Origin: Myxococcales bacterium
GTDB taxonomy: Bacteria; Myxococcota_A; Polyangia; Nannocystales; Nannocystaceae
NCBI GenBank assembly: GCA_020633335.1
Contig: JACKDU010000009.1
Span: 62,001-126,000, forward strand
Direction of reading: 5' to 3'
DNA: 64,000 nt
Part shown: one piece after another, positions 27,787-36,973 of the stretch
Numbering within the stretch: position 1 is the stretch's first letter
Layout: each line of letters begins with the position of its first letter
Notes under the pieces: generated by a model
What the model was told of the DNA's origin: nothing
Database searches by the model: none
What the model saw: only the letters and a program-made list of their open reading frames with translations
Translations under genes and position numbers: made by a program

Positions 27787-28890
27787 CTAGAAGGACCAGG
27801 AGACGAGCGCGCCGTCGCGCGCCTCGAGCTCGCCGCTATTCACCCAGTAGAGCGCCTCGGCGTCGACCGCGAGGCCCGCGGGCCCGTTCTGGCGCTCGGC
27901 GATCCGGCGGATCGGGCCGCCGCCGACGTCGACCGCGAGGATCTCCGCCTGCCGGCTCGCCTCGACCTCGCTCTCGCGCTCGGCGAAGTAGATCGTCGCG
28001 CCGTGGGCGGCGAGGCGCGGCAGGAGGACCCGGCCGCAGGCGATCCGCGCGCTCTCGCCGGAGCGCCGGGCGAAGGCGAAGATCTCGTCGGCGCAGGGCT
28101 CGGGGCGGGCGGTCGCGGTCGTGCTCCGGTGGATCGCGTAGACGATGTGGTCGCCGGCGAGGGTGATCGCCGAGGGCGAGGCCGCGAGCTCGGCGAGGCG
28201 CTCCGGGGCGCCGCCGTCGCGGGCGATCCGGTTGAAGGTTGGGGCGACGCCGCGGGTGGGCCGGCCGGCGCTCACCCAGTAGACGTGGCGGGGATCGACG
28301 GCGATCGCCCCGGGGGCCGCGACGTCGCCGGCGAGGGTGACGATCTCGCCGCCCTCGAGGGGCCGCCGGCGGATCGCGTCGGCGCTGGTCGCCGACCAGA
28401 AGAGCGCCCCCTGGTCGACGACGAGGTCGCGCACGAGCCCCTCCTCGCGGGCCAACGTCTCCGGCTCCCCGCCCTCGGCGGCGATCCGGAGGATCGTGGT
28501 CGGGGCGTCGCCGCGGCCCTCCTGGCTGGCGACGTAGACGACGCCGTCGCGGGCGACGAGGGCGCTCGGCGACGGGAGCGATCCGGCGAGGACGGTCGGC
28601 GCCGCGTCGCCGCGCCGGGCGAGCTGGTGGAGCGTCGAGCCCTCGCTCGCCCACTCGAACCAGTAGACGTTGTCGGCGTCGAGGGCGACGAAGCGGGGGA
28701 ATTCCTGGTGGTCGACCAGCGTCTTCGGGGCGCGGCCCGGCTCCGCGCTGACCGGCGGCGCCCGGTCGGCCGCCTCGCTCGTGGCGGCGCCGCTGCGCTT
28801 GCAGCCGGGCGCGGCGGCGACCAGGAGCGCGAGGGTCGAGAGCGCAGCGAGGGTCGAGAGCGTGAGGTGGTGGGTGCGTCGGCGGGTCAT
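27787..28890 (-). CDS. Beta-propeller lipoprotein
   Basis: A 367-residue lipoprotein (signal ending VAAAPGC) with repeats of the form FVALDADNVYWFEW, LVARDGVVYVASQ, IAVDPRHVYWVSAG and LAVDAEALYWVNSG, giving a six- or seven-bladed propeller like those in DUF5050-type proteins, common in myxobacteria. Probably in the periplasm or on the outer membrane. The ATG at 28890 begins the signal; the longer frame upstream is a shadow of the divergent Kunitz gene. No binding partner can be named. Confidence 0.8.
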   Translation of the reverse strand: MTRRRTHHLTLSTLAALSTLALLVAAAPGCKRSGAATSEAADRAPPVSAEPGRAPKTLVDHQEFPRFVALDADNVYWFEWASEGSTLHQLARRGDAAPTVLAGSLPSPSALVARDGVVYVASQEGRGDAPTTILRIAAEGGEPETLAREEGLVRDLVVDQGALFWSATSADAIRRRPLEGGEIVTLAGDVAAPGAIAVDPRHVYWVSAGRPTRGVAPTFNRIARDGGAPERLAELAASPSAITLAGDHIVYAIHRSTTATARPEPCADEIFAFARRSGESARIACGRVLLPRLAAHGATIYFAERESEVEASRQAEILAVDVGGGPIRRIAERQNGPAGLAVDAEALYWVNSGELEARDGALVSWSF

Positions 28891-28998
28891 CACGGGGCCG
28901 GCATGGTAGGCCCCGAGGGCGAGGCGCGCCAGCGCGCGCTCGCGCCGGCGTCGCGGCCGGCCCGAGGCCCCGTCGGCGCCCTGATAGACTCCCGGGCC

Positions 28999-29598
28999 AT
29001 GCGTAGCCTCTCGATCCATTGTCCCCGCCTCCGCCTCCACCTCGCTCTCATCCTCGGCCTCGCCCTCGTCGGCTGCTCGGGGGACGACGGCGCGAGCTCG
29101 GGCTCGTCGACCTCGTCGACCGCGTCGGGCTCGTCGACCTCGATGGGCTCGTCGAGCTCCTCGGGGACGGTGGAGACCGACGGATCGAGCTCGACGAGCG
29201 CGAGCGCGAGCGCGAGCGCGACGAGCAACAGCACCAGCGGCGGCGGCTGCTTCCCCGATCAGACCCCCTGCGGCGGTGATTGCTGCGATCCCAACGAGGC
29301 CTGCATGAACGGCGTGTGCTCGGCGCAGACGACGATGCCGCCGACGACCACCGACACCTCGACCGGGACGAGCGGCGACACCGACACCGACGGGACGAGC
29401 AGCGGCACCGGCGGGAGCGGGACCACCGGCGTCGATCCGGCCTGCGCGCTGATGTACGACACGGGCCCCTGCGACGGCGCCTTCATCCGCTTCTGGTTCA
29501 ACCCCGAGTCGATGAAGTGCGAGGAGTTCTCGTGGGGCGGGTGCCAGGGGGTGGTCCCCTTCGAGGAGCTCGCCTCCTGTCAGGCGGCCTGCGAGTGA
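28999..29598 (+). CDS. Lipoprotein with a C-terminal Kunitz/BPTI domain
   Basis: A 199-residue lipoprotein (signal ending ALVGC), a Ser/Thr linker, a small Cys cluster (CFPDQTPCGGDCCDPNEAC) and a C-terminal Kunitz domain from about 146. Its six cysteines are at 149, 158, 174, 182, 194 and 198, spaced x8, x15, x7, x11, x3, against x8, x15, x7, x12, x3 in BPTI. TGPC and WGGCQG also match. The P1 position after the second Cys is Asp (CDG) rather than Lys, so trypsin is not the likely target. Start supported by TAGACT (28985-28990). Kunitz domains are rare in bacteria; here it would be displayed at the cell surface. Confidence 0.9.
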   Translation: MRSLSIHCPRLRLHLALILGLALVGCSGDDGASSGSSTSSTASGSSTSMGSSSSSGTVETDGSSSTSASASASATSNSTSGGGCFPDQTPCGGDCCDPNEACMNGVCSAQTTMPPTTTDTSTGTSGDTDTDGTSSGTGGSGTTGVDPACALMYDTGPCDGAFIRFWFNPESMKCEEFSWGGCQGVVPFEELASCQAACE

Positions 29599-29620
29599 GC
29601 GCGGCCGGTCACGCGCCGCG

Positions 29621-29983
29621 CTAGCGGCAGATGAAGCTCTCCTCGCCGAAGTCGCCGCCCTGGAAGCGCTCGATCCGCGTGCAGGTCCCGGCCATGTCGG
29701 CGCAGGGCTGGCCCTCGTCGGCGGCCTCGCAGGTCCGGTGGCAGAGGCGGTCGCCGCTCGGCTCGGCGCACTCGGTGCCGCCCTCGGGGGCCGGCGAGCA
29801 GAGGTAGTCGAAGTCGCAGAGCGATCCGCCGGCGCACTCGGAGTCGTCGCAGCACTCGCCGATCCCCTCGGCCGCGCAGCGCTCGCGGGGCGAGGGCTCG
29901 TCGTCGCCGTTGCACCCGACGTCGATGAGCGCGGCGAGGGCGAGGGCGAGGGCGAGGGCGAGGGGAGGGCGAGCGCCGGGCAT
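29621..29983 (-). CDS. Small cysteine-rich lipoprotein
   Basis: A 120-residue lipoprotein. The signal (LALALALALAALIDVGC) is followed by a short protein with 12 cysteines, including ECCDDSECAGGSLCDFDYLC and CHRTCEAADEGQPC, spaced for disulfide knots. A TAGGGA box lies 7 nt before the ATG at 29983. It converges with the Kunitz gene, 22 nt apart. Function unknown. Confidence 0.72.
   Translation of the reverse strand: MPGARPPLALALALALAALIDVGCNGDDEPSPRERCAAEGIGECCDDSECAGGSLCDFDYLCSPAPEGGTECAEPSGDRLCHRTCEAADEGQPCADMAGTCTRIERFQGGDFGEESFICR
29934..29963. repeat. Hexanucleotide repeat (GCGAGG, five copies) in a signal-peptide region
   Basis: Five perfect GCGAGG units code for the Leu-Ala run of the signal peptide on the minus strand. 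Slippage by whole units would keep the frame and alter only the signal length. Confidence 0.75.
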
Positions 29984-30145
29984 CGCCGCATCCCTACCAC
30001 GACCCGCGCGTGCGCGCGTGGACCCAGGCTTCGCCGTCGACGCGTCCGGGCGGCCTGGCGCCCGGCGTCGGGACATCTTCGCGCCCGGGCCGCGGCGGGT
30101 CGATCGACCGCGGCCGTGGACGTCCGCGGGTGGTATCGTCGCGGG

Positions 30146-31096
30146 ATGGATCGCCTGAGCGGACCCCTCTCCGCGCTCGTCCTCTCCGCGGGCTGCACGG
30201 TCAACCCCTTCTACACCCCGCCGGAGACCAGCGCGGGGTCGACGACGACAGGCGCGGGCGGATCGAGCACGTCGGCCGCGACCACCATGGACGCCTCGAC
30301 CACCTCGAGCACGAGCGGCGTGAGCAGCGAGCCGGCGACGTCGACCACCGGGCTCCCCCCCGACATGGGCGTCATCGAGACCGGGGGGAGCTCCTCCGGC
30401 GGCGAGTGTGCGGCCGAGCAGGTCCTGGTGATCCAGGGGTTCGGCCAGATCGACGACGCCTACTTCACGATCAACCCGATGGGCACCGGCTGCGATCTCT
30501 TCGAGGTGAGCGACGCCCTCGAGGACTGCGGCGCGCTCAACCTCGGCCAGCTCGAGGGGATGAAGATGGTCCGCAAGGCCGAGGGGCCCGAGGTGATGTT
30601 CGCGCTCCAGCCGACCGGCGCGCTCGACGAGCTGATCGAGAGCCTCGAGCTCCAGGGGAACCAGATCCTCGGCGCGCAGATCAACGTGACCCTCTACGAC
30701 CTCTCGGAGGACGTCACCTTCAATGTCGGTCTGATCGCGGGCACCGACATGTGGCTCGCCGGCGGGGGCTACGGCACCCTCCCGGCCGACGGCGAGGCGA
30801 CCTTCGACCTGCGCGTCGCCGGCGACGCCCCGGAGTACTGGACCAACAAGGACGGGCCGCGGGGCGCGAGCAACCAGCTCTGCGACATGAAGGTCCCCGC
30901 CGGCGACTACGGCAACCACCCCCGCTGGGTCGTCTGCGACCTCGACCCCATGCAGCTCAATGAGCTCGCGCTCAGCCACGGCGTCGTGATCTACTACCCG
31001 AAGGGGCCCGAGGCCTACGCCGGGCCGGGGATCAAGTCGACCGAGGCGTCCCAGGAGTTCGCCCCGAGCATCGAGGTCCGCTACTGCCCGCCCTAG
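30146..31096 (+). CDS. Hypothetical lipoprotein
   Basis: A 316-residue lipoprotein with signal ending VLSAGC, a Ser/Thr linker to about residue 80, then a beta-rich domain (EQVLVIQGFGQIDDAYFTINP, then NVTLYDLSEDVTFNVGLI, PEYWTNKDG) that looks like a carbohydrate-binding or jelly-roll module; I cannot name it. The start has TATCGT (30134-30139) 6 nt upstream. Its TAG overlaps the stop of the convergent FAD enzyme at 31093-31096. Confidence 0.75.
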   Translation: MDRLSGPLSALVLSAGCTVNPFYTPPETSAGSTTTGAGGSSTSAATTMDASTTSSTSGVSSEPATSTTGLPPDMGVIETGGSSSGGECAAEQVLVIQGFGQIDDAYFTINPMGTGCDLFEVSDALEDCGALNLGQLEGMKMVRKAEGPEVMFALQPTGALDELIESLELQGNQILGAQINVTLYDLSEDVTFNVGLIAGTDMWLAGGGYGTLPADGEATFDLRVAGDAPEYWTNKDGPRGASNQLCDMKVPAGDYGNHPRWVVCDLDPMQLNELALSHGVVIYYPKGPEAYAGPGIKSTEASQEFAPSIEVRYCPP

Positions 31097-33294
31097 CCGG
31101 CCGATGCCGCGGCCGCGCTCGCGCTCGCCGGCCGGGCGGGCCGCTCGAGCTCGCCGAGGATCGGCAGCGCCGCGCCGCTGATCGCCCGCGCCGCCTGGAT
31201 CCCGCTGATCACCGCCGCCTCGATGCAGCCGAGGTTGAGGCCGGTGTCGGTCCAGTCGCCGGCGAGGGCGAGGTTGCCAAAGCCGGAGTCGCCGGGCGCC
31301 AGGCGGTGACGATCGCCGCCGGGGAGCGAGAGGACGAAGCGCCCGCGCTGCGGCGCGGTCCAGAGGTGCTGGCCGTCGAGGCGCTCCTCGCCCATCCGCC
31401 GCTTGGCGTCGACGAGGAGGTTCCAGTCGAGGCAGTTGGACGAGCCGGTGACCCCCTCGGGCCAGAGGCGGCGGGTGTGGCTCTGCAGCCAGCGGCGCGC
31501 CTGGAGGCGGATCCAGCCCTCGGCCGCCCGCTCGAGCGAGCCCGGGCTCCCGTCGGCGAGGGAGAGGACCGCCTCGGGGATCGACGCCTCGAGGGAGATC
31601 GACGACCCCGGCCAGTGGTTGCCGGTCCAGCGCTCCGCCGAGATCGTCGCCGAGGTGTTGGTCCAGCGGCTGAAGGGCGCCGGGAAGTTGGAGCCCGCGA
31701 GCGCCGGTGAGGGGTCGCCGGTGAGCTCCTTCCAGGAGGGGTGGAGCCAGAGCTTGATCCCGCCGACCGCCGCGGTCTTGAGGTTGTCGAGCATCCCCGC
31801 CCAGCGCTCGGAGCGACGGGTGAGGCGGCGGGAGATCGGCGCGAGCGCGTCCGGCGGGATCCCGCAGATCACGAGGTCGAAGTCGCGGCCGCGGCGGAGG
31901 CGGATCGCGTCGACCTCGGGGGCGTCGGGCGATTCGAAGTCGAGCGCCTGGACCTCCGGCTGATCGCCGAGGACGATCTGCTCCCAGCGCGGCGCGCTCG
32001 GCCAGCAGCTCAGCCCCTTGACCGCGATGAGCGGGTCGTAGGGCGAGCGCCGGCGCTTGAGCGCGACCTGGCGGCCGATCGAGATCCCGTCGATGAGCTC
32101 CTCGCCCTCGGCGACGTGGAGCGCCTTCACCCGGTGGAAGAACTTGAAGCGGACGCCGCGGCGGCGGAGGAGGAGGTAGAGGGGGGCGAAGACGATCTCG
32201 CCCATCCCCGCCCGCGGCACGTAGTAGAGCGCGCCGCGGTAGGTGAAGAAGAGGCGGAGGACGACCTGCAGCATGGTCCCGGCGGCGATCGCCGGGCGCA
32301 GGCTCTCGCCGTCGGTGTAGGCGAAGAAGGCGGCGTAGAGCGCCCCGACCAGCGGGTGCTGGAGGAGATCGTCGTCGGCGCCGTGGCGGCCCAGCCACTC
32401 CCGGAACTCCTCGCCCTGGATCACCTCGTAGCTGCGCCCGGGGGCGTAGAGGCGGTCGCCGAGGATCCCGCGGATGAGGCCGAGGCCGAGGCGGAGGGGG
32501 CCGAGGAAGTAGGGGATCGTGACCTGCTCGCGGTCGCGGAGGAGGCCGACCACGCACTCCTCGGCGATCAGCAGGAGCGGCGAGATCCAGGCCCGGCGGG
32601 TCGCGTCGTCCTCGAGGCTCGCCTCGATCGTCGCGCAGATCGCCGACGCCCGGAGGATCATCGCGTCGGGGATCGCGTCCGGGCCGATCGCCTCGTCGCC
32701 GTAGCAGGCGATCCCCCGCTTGCGCGCGCGGGTGATCAGGTTGACCAGGATCTCGCGGGTGCCGGCCTCCCAGCTGGCGATCAGCGCCTGGTAGGAGCCG
32801 CGCTCGCGGTGGAGCTGCGGGAGGCTCTCGAGGACCCAGCCGAGGATCATCCCGACGTAGCCCCAGATCGTCGGGATCGGGCCGCCCTCGCCCGGGACCT
32901 CGCCGTTCTCGGGGAGCGCGAGCGGCCACACCGGCGCCCGCCCCTCGATCTCGGAGGCGAGGTGGAGCGCGGAGCCGGCGGCGAAGGCCTCGCGGAAGGT
33001 CGCCATCGGCGTCCCCGGGGCCCGGCCGAGCTCTTGATAGATCCGCCGCATCATCCCCAGGGCGTTCTCGTAGAAGCCGAACCACACGTGGCTGCCGCGG
33101 CTCGCCGAGCGGCTCTGCTCGGCGACGTCGCGGCCGCTCGCCGCCTTGCCGCCGAGGCGCCAGCCCTCCTGGTAGACCGTGATCTGGTAGCGCTCCTCCC
33201 AACCTGGCTCAGAGGTCAGGGCGAAGACCGCGGAGAGCGAGCCGAAGCCGCCGCCGAGGACGGCGATCCGGGTCTTTTCGGGGGACGTGGACAT
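31093..33294 (-). CDS. FAD-dependent oxidoreductase of the amine oxidase/phytoene desaturase group
   Basis: A 733-residue flavoprotein. The dinucleotide-binding motif AVLGGGFGSLSAVFAL is at residues 12-27, and the C-terminus has the family FAD signature LALAGDWTDTGLNLGCIEAAVISGIQAARAI. The insert between them is longer than in typical desaturases and contains hydrophobic stretches. Substrate is unknown; carotenoid- or lipid-like substrates are usual for this group. An ATG start at 33294 with GGGAGCC upstream. Confidence 0.82.
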   Translation of the reverse strand: MSTSPEKTRIAVLGGGFGSLSAVFALTSEPGWEERYQITVYQEGWRLGGKAASGRDVAEQSRSASRGSHVWFGFYENALGMMRRIYQELGRAPGTPMATFREAFAAGSALHLASEIEGRAPVWPLALPENGEVPGEGGPIPTIWGYVGMILGWVLESLPQLHRERGSYQALIASWEAGTREILVNLITRARKRGIACYGDEAIGPDAIPDAMILRASAICATIEASLEDDATRRAWISPLLLIAEECVVGLLRDREQVTIPYFLGPLRLGLGLIRGILGDRLYAPGRSYEVIQGEEFREWLGRHGADDDLLQHPLVGALYAAFFAYTDGESLRPAIAAGTMLQVVLRLFFTYRGALYYVPRAGMGEIVFAPLYLLLRRRGVRFKFFHRVKALHVAEGEELIDGISIGRQVALKRRRSPYDPLIAVKGLSCWPSAPRWEQIVLGDQPEVQALDFESPDAPEVDAIRLRRGRDFDLVICGIPPDALAPISRRLTRRSERWAGMLDNLKTAAVGGIKLWLHPSWKELTGDPSPALAGSNFPAPFSRWTNTSATISAERWTGNHWPGSSISLEASIPEAVLSLADGSPGSLERAAEGWIRLQARRWLQSHTRRLWPEGVTGSSNCLDWNLLVDAKRRMGEERLDGQHLWTAPQRGRFVLSLPGGDRHRLAPGDSGFGNLALAGDWTDTGLNLGCIEAAVISGIQAARAISGAALPILGELERPARPASASAAAASAG

Positions 33295-33463
33295 GGGCTG
33301 GCTCCCGCGGGGCGCGGCCCGGGCTCGGCCGCGCCGGGCCCCGCGACGACCGCGCGAGGGGGAGAGTAGAGCGCGAGAGCGCGCCTGTCTACGGCGCAGA
33401 GGCCCGCGATCGCGGCCCGCGACGCCGAGGTGCCCCGGCCGCCGGGCCCGCGCTCGCCCCGAG

Positions 33464-33847
33464 CTACTCGCCGGCGCCCGGGCCCGCGCTCGAGGGCGCG
33501 GTGATGTCGACGAAGTTGTGGATGAAGCCGCAGGTCGAGCAGACGAAGGATCGCACCGGCGCCGAGTGGGTGAAGCCCCCCTGCGGCGAGACGAAGCGGA
33601 GGGTGCTCATGCTCAGGGGGAGCGGCGCCCGGGTGTCGTGGCCGGCGAAGATCGCGACCGGCAGGAGGGTGCCGCGGCAGAGCACGCAGGAGCGGCGCGA
33701 GCGGGCGTGCTGGAGCTCCTGGCGCTCGTTCATCACCCGGCTCAGCCGCTCTTCGAAGCTCTCGATCTCGCTGCGGAGGCGCTCGTTCTCCCGCTCGAGC
33801 TCGGCGAGCTGGAGGGCCAGGGCCTGGCGGTCGTCGCGGTACGACAT
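33464..33847 (-). CDS. Coiled-coil protein with a CxxC zinc-ribbon-like pair
   Basis: A 127-residue protein. Residues 5-48 are a charged coiled coil (LALQLAELERENERLRSEIE), then two CxxC knuckles, SCVLCRG and SFVCSTCGF, about 40 residues apart, likely binding one zinc. It may dimerise and bind nucleic acid or a protein. TAGGCT lies 9 nt before the ATG at 33847. Confidence 0.7.
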   Translation of the reverse strand: MSYRDDRQALALQLAELERENERLRSEIESFEERLSRVMNERQELQHARSRRSCVLCRGTLLPVAIFAGHDTRAPLPLSMSTLRFVSPQGGFTHSAPVRSFVCSTCGFIHNFVDITAPSSAGPGAGE

Positions 33848-33923
33848 CGGCCTGCCAGCCTAGCAGAGCGCCCGCCAGAGCGGGGAGGTGGCAGGGGGCC
33901 GGCGAGCGGGTATCGTCGCCGCC

Positions 33924-34580
33924 GTGTCGACCTTCCAGACCCGGCGCTGCACCGATCCGCGCTGCCGCCTCCGCTTCCCGGTCGCGGCCGAGTCCGCGCT
34001 CGGCGATCGCTGCCCCCACTGCGGGGCGGCGACCGAGGCGATCGACCTGGCCTACGCGACCGAGGGCGCCGGCGCGCTCGGCGACCGGGCGCCGGGCCCC
34101 GCCCTCGAGGTCCTCCTCGACAACGTCCGCAGCCTCCAGAACGTCGGGGCGATCCTCCGCAGCGCCGACGGCGTCGGCGTCCGCCAGGTGCACGTCGGCG
34201 GCTTCACGCCGACCCCCGATCACCCGAAGATGGCCAAGACCGCGCTCGGGGCCGAGGCGGTGATCCCCTGGACCCGCCACCGCGAGGGCCTCGAGGCCGC
34301 GGAGGAGCTCCGCGCGCGCGGCCTCCGGCTCTGGGCGCTCGAGGGCGGGGCGGGCTCGTCGTCGCTCTTCGAGGCGCCGGCGATCGATCCCGGCGAGGAG
34401 ATCGCCCTCATCGTCGGCCACGAGGTCTCGGGGGTCGACCCGCGGATCGTCGATCTCTGCGACGCGGTGGTCCGGATCCCGATGCTCGGGATCAAGGGCT
34501 CACTCAACGTCGCGGTCGCGTTTGGGATCGCGGCCTACGCGATCCGCTTCGGGCTCCGCGCGCCGGCGATCGGCGGGTGA
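33924..34580 (+). CDS. TrmH/SpoU-family RNA methyltransferase
   Basis: A 218-residue SPOUT enzyme using SAM to methylate a ribose 2-prime-OH in tRNA or rRNA. An N-terminal zinc-finger-like segment (CTDPRCRLRF ... CPHCG) precedes the catalytic domain. Its three SpoU motifs are present: NVRSLQNVGAILRSADGVGV, LIVGHEVSGVD and IPMLGIKGSLNVAVAFGI. I chose GTG at 33924 because TATCGT (33911-33916) is 7 nt upstream and translation then begins right at the zinc finger; GTG at 33888 is the alternative. Confidence 0.85.
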   Translation: MSTFQTRRCTDPRCRLRFPVAAESALGDRCPHCGAATEAIDLAYATEGAGALGDRAPGPALEVLLDNVRSLQNVGAILRSADGVGVRQVHVGGFTPTPDHPKMAKTALGAEAVIPWTRHREGLEAAEELRARGLRLWALEGGAGSSSLFEAPAIDPGEEIALIVGHEVSGVDPRIVDLCDAVVRIPMLGIKGSLNVAVAFGIAAYAIRFGLRAPAIGG

Positions 34581-34630
34581 AGGGGCGAGGAAGAGTCGAT
34601 CTCGGCGGCGGCCCGCGCTACACCAGGGCG

Positions 34631-35146
34631 ATGCTCCGCCGCCGTCACCTGGCCCTCGGCGCCCTCGCCCTCGTCGCCTGCACCTCCGCCGCCGAGAGGG
34701 GCGGCGCGGTCGGGGAATTCGCGCCGCGGATCACCGGCAAGGACCTCGCGGGCGAGTACGTCGCCCTCGAGGATCACCGCGGCGAGGTCGTCCTCCTCAA
34801 CCTCTGGGCGACCTGGTGCGCGCCCTGCAAGTTCGAGCTGCCGGCGCTCAACGAGCTCCACCGCCGCTACCACGATCGCGGCTTCCTCGTCCTCGGGGTC
34901 AGCGTCGACAGCGAGCGCGGCGAGGCGGCGGTGCGGGCGATGGTCCGCGAGGTGCCGGTCACCTACCCGGTGCTCCTCGACCCTGCGGCCCGCGCGGCCG
35001 AGGCCCTCGGCGCGACCGGCTACCCGACCTCGATCCTCGTCGGCCGCGACGGCGTGGTCCGCTGGCGCAGCGTCGGGGCGCTCCGCGACGACGACCCGGG
35101 GCTCGTCGCGGCGATCGAGGCGGCCCTCGGCGACGCGGGCCGCTGA
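34631..35146 (+). CDS. TlpA-like thioredoxin-fold lipoprotein
   Basis: A 171-residue extracytoplasmic thioredoxin of the TlpA/ResA/AhpC-TSA type. Lipoprotein signal ending ALVAC; active-site WCAPC in LLNLWATWCAPCKFE; cis-Pro in GYPTSILV. The usual role is reducing disulfides of haem-binding or other envelope proteins. It is 50 nt after the methyltransferase, with TACACC 6 nt before the ATG. Confidence 0.9.
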   Translation: MLRRRHLALGALALVACTSAAERGGAVGEFAPRITGKDLAGEYVALEDHRGEVVLLNLWATWCAPCKFELPALNELHRRYHDRGFLVLGVSVDSERGEAAVRAMVREVPVTYPVLLDPAARAAEALGATGYPTSILVGRDGVVRWRSVGALRDDDPGLVAAIEAALGDAGR

Positions 35147-35185
35147 GGCGCGCGCTCCGGCGGCGCCATGTCGTAGACTCGCGCT

Positions 35186-36961
35186 GTGCTCCCCTCGAGG
35201 CGGCTCCGTCGCGCGCTCTTCACGGCCCTGATCGGCCCGTCGCTGGCATGCTCGTCGGCCGGCGCGCCAACGGCCGCGCCCGCGAGCGCGCAGCCCGAGG
35301 CGCCGAGCGCCAGCGCACCCGAGGCGCCGGCCCCCGCCGAGGCCGATGACGCGGCGAAGGAGGTCGCGTCGCGCGAGGCCTCGCTCGCCTGCGCCGAGGC
35401 GAAGCTCGACGCGTTCCGGGAGGGGCGCGGCGACGACGGCGAGGTGCTCCTCTTCGAGGCCGGGCGCTGCTTCCACGACGCCGGCGAGATCGGCCAGGCG
35501 ATCCGGGTGCTGCAGGTGATGATCGAGCGCTATCCGGACGGGGCGCACCGCGCGGACGGGCTCTCCCTCCTCGTCGCTTTGGCGCGCACCGTCGAGGCCG
35601 AGGGCGGCGCGCGGGGGAATGCGACGGGCGAGCGCTGCTATGGCGAGATCGACGCGGCGACGATCGGCGGGTCGACCGACGACGCCCTCGATCAGGCGGC
35701 GCTCTGCCTCTACAAGGGGCTCTTCCTCGGCGCTGCGTTGGCGCTCCGCCGCGAGCTCGACCGGCGCTCGCTGAGCGCCGAGCTGCGCCGCACCAACACC
35801 GAGGACATCGATCGGATCCGCGACGTGCTCGTCGACCTCCGGGTCCGTCGTCAGGGCTGGGAGGCGGCGCTCGCCCCCAGGGAGGCCGACGCCGACTCGG
35901 ACCTCCTCGGCGCGTCGGGGTCGGCTTCGTCGGTCGCCGAGCGCCCGGAGAGCCCGAGCGTCGATCCGCCCGCGCCCGCACCCCCGCCGACGCCGCCGAC
36001 CCTGCCCCTGAGCGGCGAGGTGCCCTTCTACGCCAAGCTCGACGATCGACCGATCCGCCGGCTCGCGACCCGGGCGAGCATCGTCGACGTCGGGGCGGCC
36101 TTCGCCCCGCGCTCCCTCGCGCGCCTCGACGTCGTCGGCAAGCCCTACTCGCTCTACATCACGGTCCCGGTCTTCGACGCGGACCCGGGCGGGAGCCCCC
36201 GGCGGCCGCGGGTGATCTGCGAGGATCGGAGCGCGCGGCTCGGGCTGGCGATCGACGGCGCCTCGCTGGCGACCGTCACCAGGCGCGAGACCTTCGTCTC
36301 GGCGACCCGGCAGCGGCCGGCGAAGATCGGCGCCAGGACCCCCGGCGTGCGCCTCGCGGCCGGGACGCCGCTCCGCGCCGAGGCCGACGGCGACGTCACC
36401 AGGATCAGCTACGACGGCCTCTTCCTCGAGGTGAGCGGCTTCGTCGCCAACGACGCGGTGGACCTGGTCTTTGAGCCCAAGGAGCTCGCGGGCGACAAGG
36501 TCCGCGACGGCCGGCTGCGGCGCGACGTCGAATTCCTCGACGCCCCGAACGGTCAGGCGATCGCCCGCGTCCGCCGCGGTCCGCGGGTCGCCAACGAGCT
36601 CCATGTCCACACCCTCGGCCCGCCGAAGGACGGGTATGTCCTGGTGCGCTACGAGGAGTCCGACGCCCATGTCGTCGGCTGGGTCGCGGTCGACGACGTC
36701 GAGACCTACCCCCGGCGGATCCTCAAGGGCTTCACCGGCGGGGGCCACGGCCGGAGCTCGCCCCGCGACGTCGTCGAGCTCGCCCGGGGGACGCTCCTGG
36801 TCGCCCCTGGAGCCTCGGAGATCGTCGGCGTCATCACCCGCGAGGACAAGTTCGCCTGCGGCTCGACCTGCGGCGACCCGACGCCGCTGCTGCGCCTGCG
36901 GGCCTGCGGCCACCTCCTCGAGCTCTACGCCGTGCCCGCCGGCGCGGTGCAGGGCCGCTGA
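35186..36961 (+). CDS. Hypothetical lipoprotein with TPR-like region
   Basis: A 591-residue lipoprotein with GTG start (TAGACT at 35174-35179, 6 nt before) and signal ending PSLAC. Residues about 60-240 contain alpha-helical TPR-like repeats (LLFEAGRCFHDAGEIGQAIRVLQVMIERYP), followed by a Pro-rich hinge and a C-terminal domain of about 300 residues with SH3-like short strands. No motif identifies its role. Confidence 0.7.
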   Translation: MLPSRRLRRALFTALIGPSLACSSAGAPTAAPASAQPEAPSASAPEAPAPAEADDAAKEVASREASLACAEAKLDAFREGRGDDGEVLLFEAGRCFHDAGEIGQAIRVLQVMIERYPDGAHRADGLSLLVALARTVEAEGGARGNATGERCYGEIDAATIGGSTDDALDQAALCLYKGLFLGAALALRRELDRRSLSAELRRTNTEDIDRIRDVLVDLRVRRQGWEAALAPREADADSDLLGASGSASSVAERPESPSVDPPAPAPPPTPPTLPLSGEVPFYAKLDDRPIRRLATRASIVDVGAAFAPRSLARLDVVGKPYSLYITVPVFDADPGGSPRRPRVICEDRSARLGLAIDGASLATVTRRETFVSATRQRPAKIGARTPGVRLAAGTPLRAEADGDVTRISYDGLFLEVSGFVANDAVDLVFEPKELAGDKVRDGRLRRDVEFLDAPNGQAIARVRRGPRVANELHVHTLGPPKDGYVLVRYEESDAHVVGWVAVDDVETYPRRILKGFTGGGHGRSSPRDVVELARGTLLVAPGASEIVGVITREDKFACGSTCGDPTPLLRLRACGHLLELYAVPAGAVQGR

Positions 36962-36973
36962 GCCGCCCATCGC

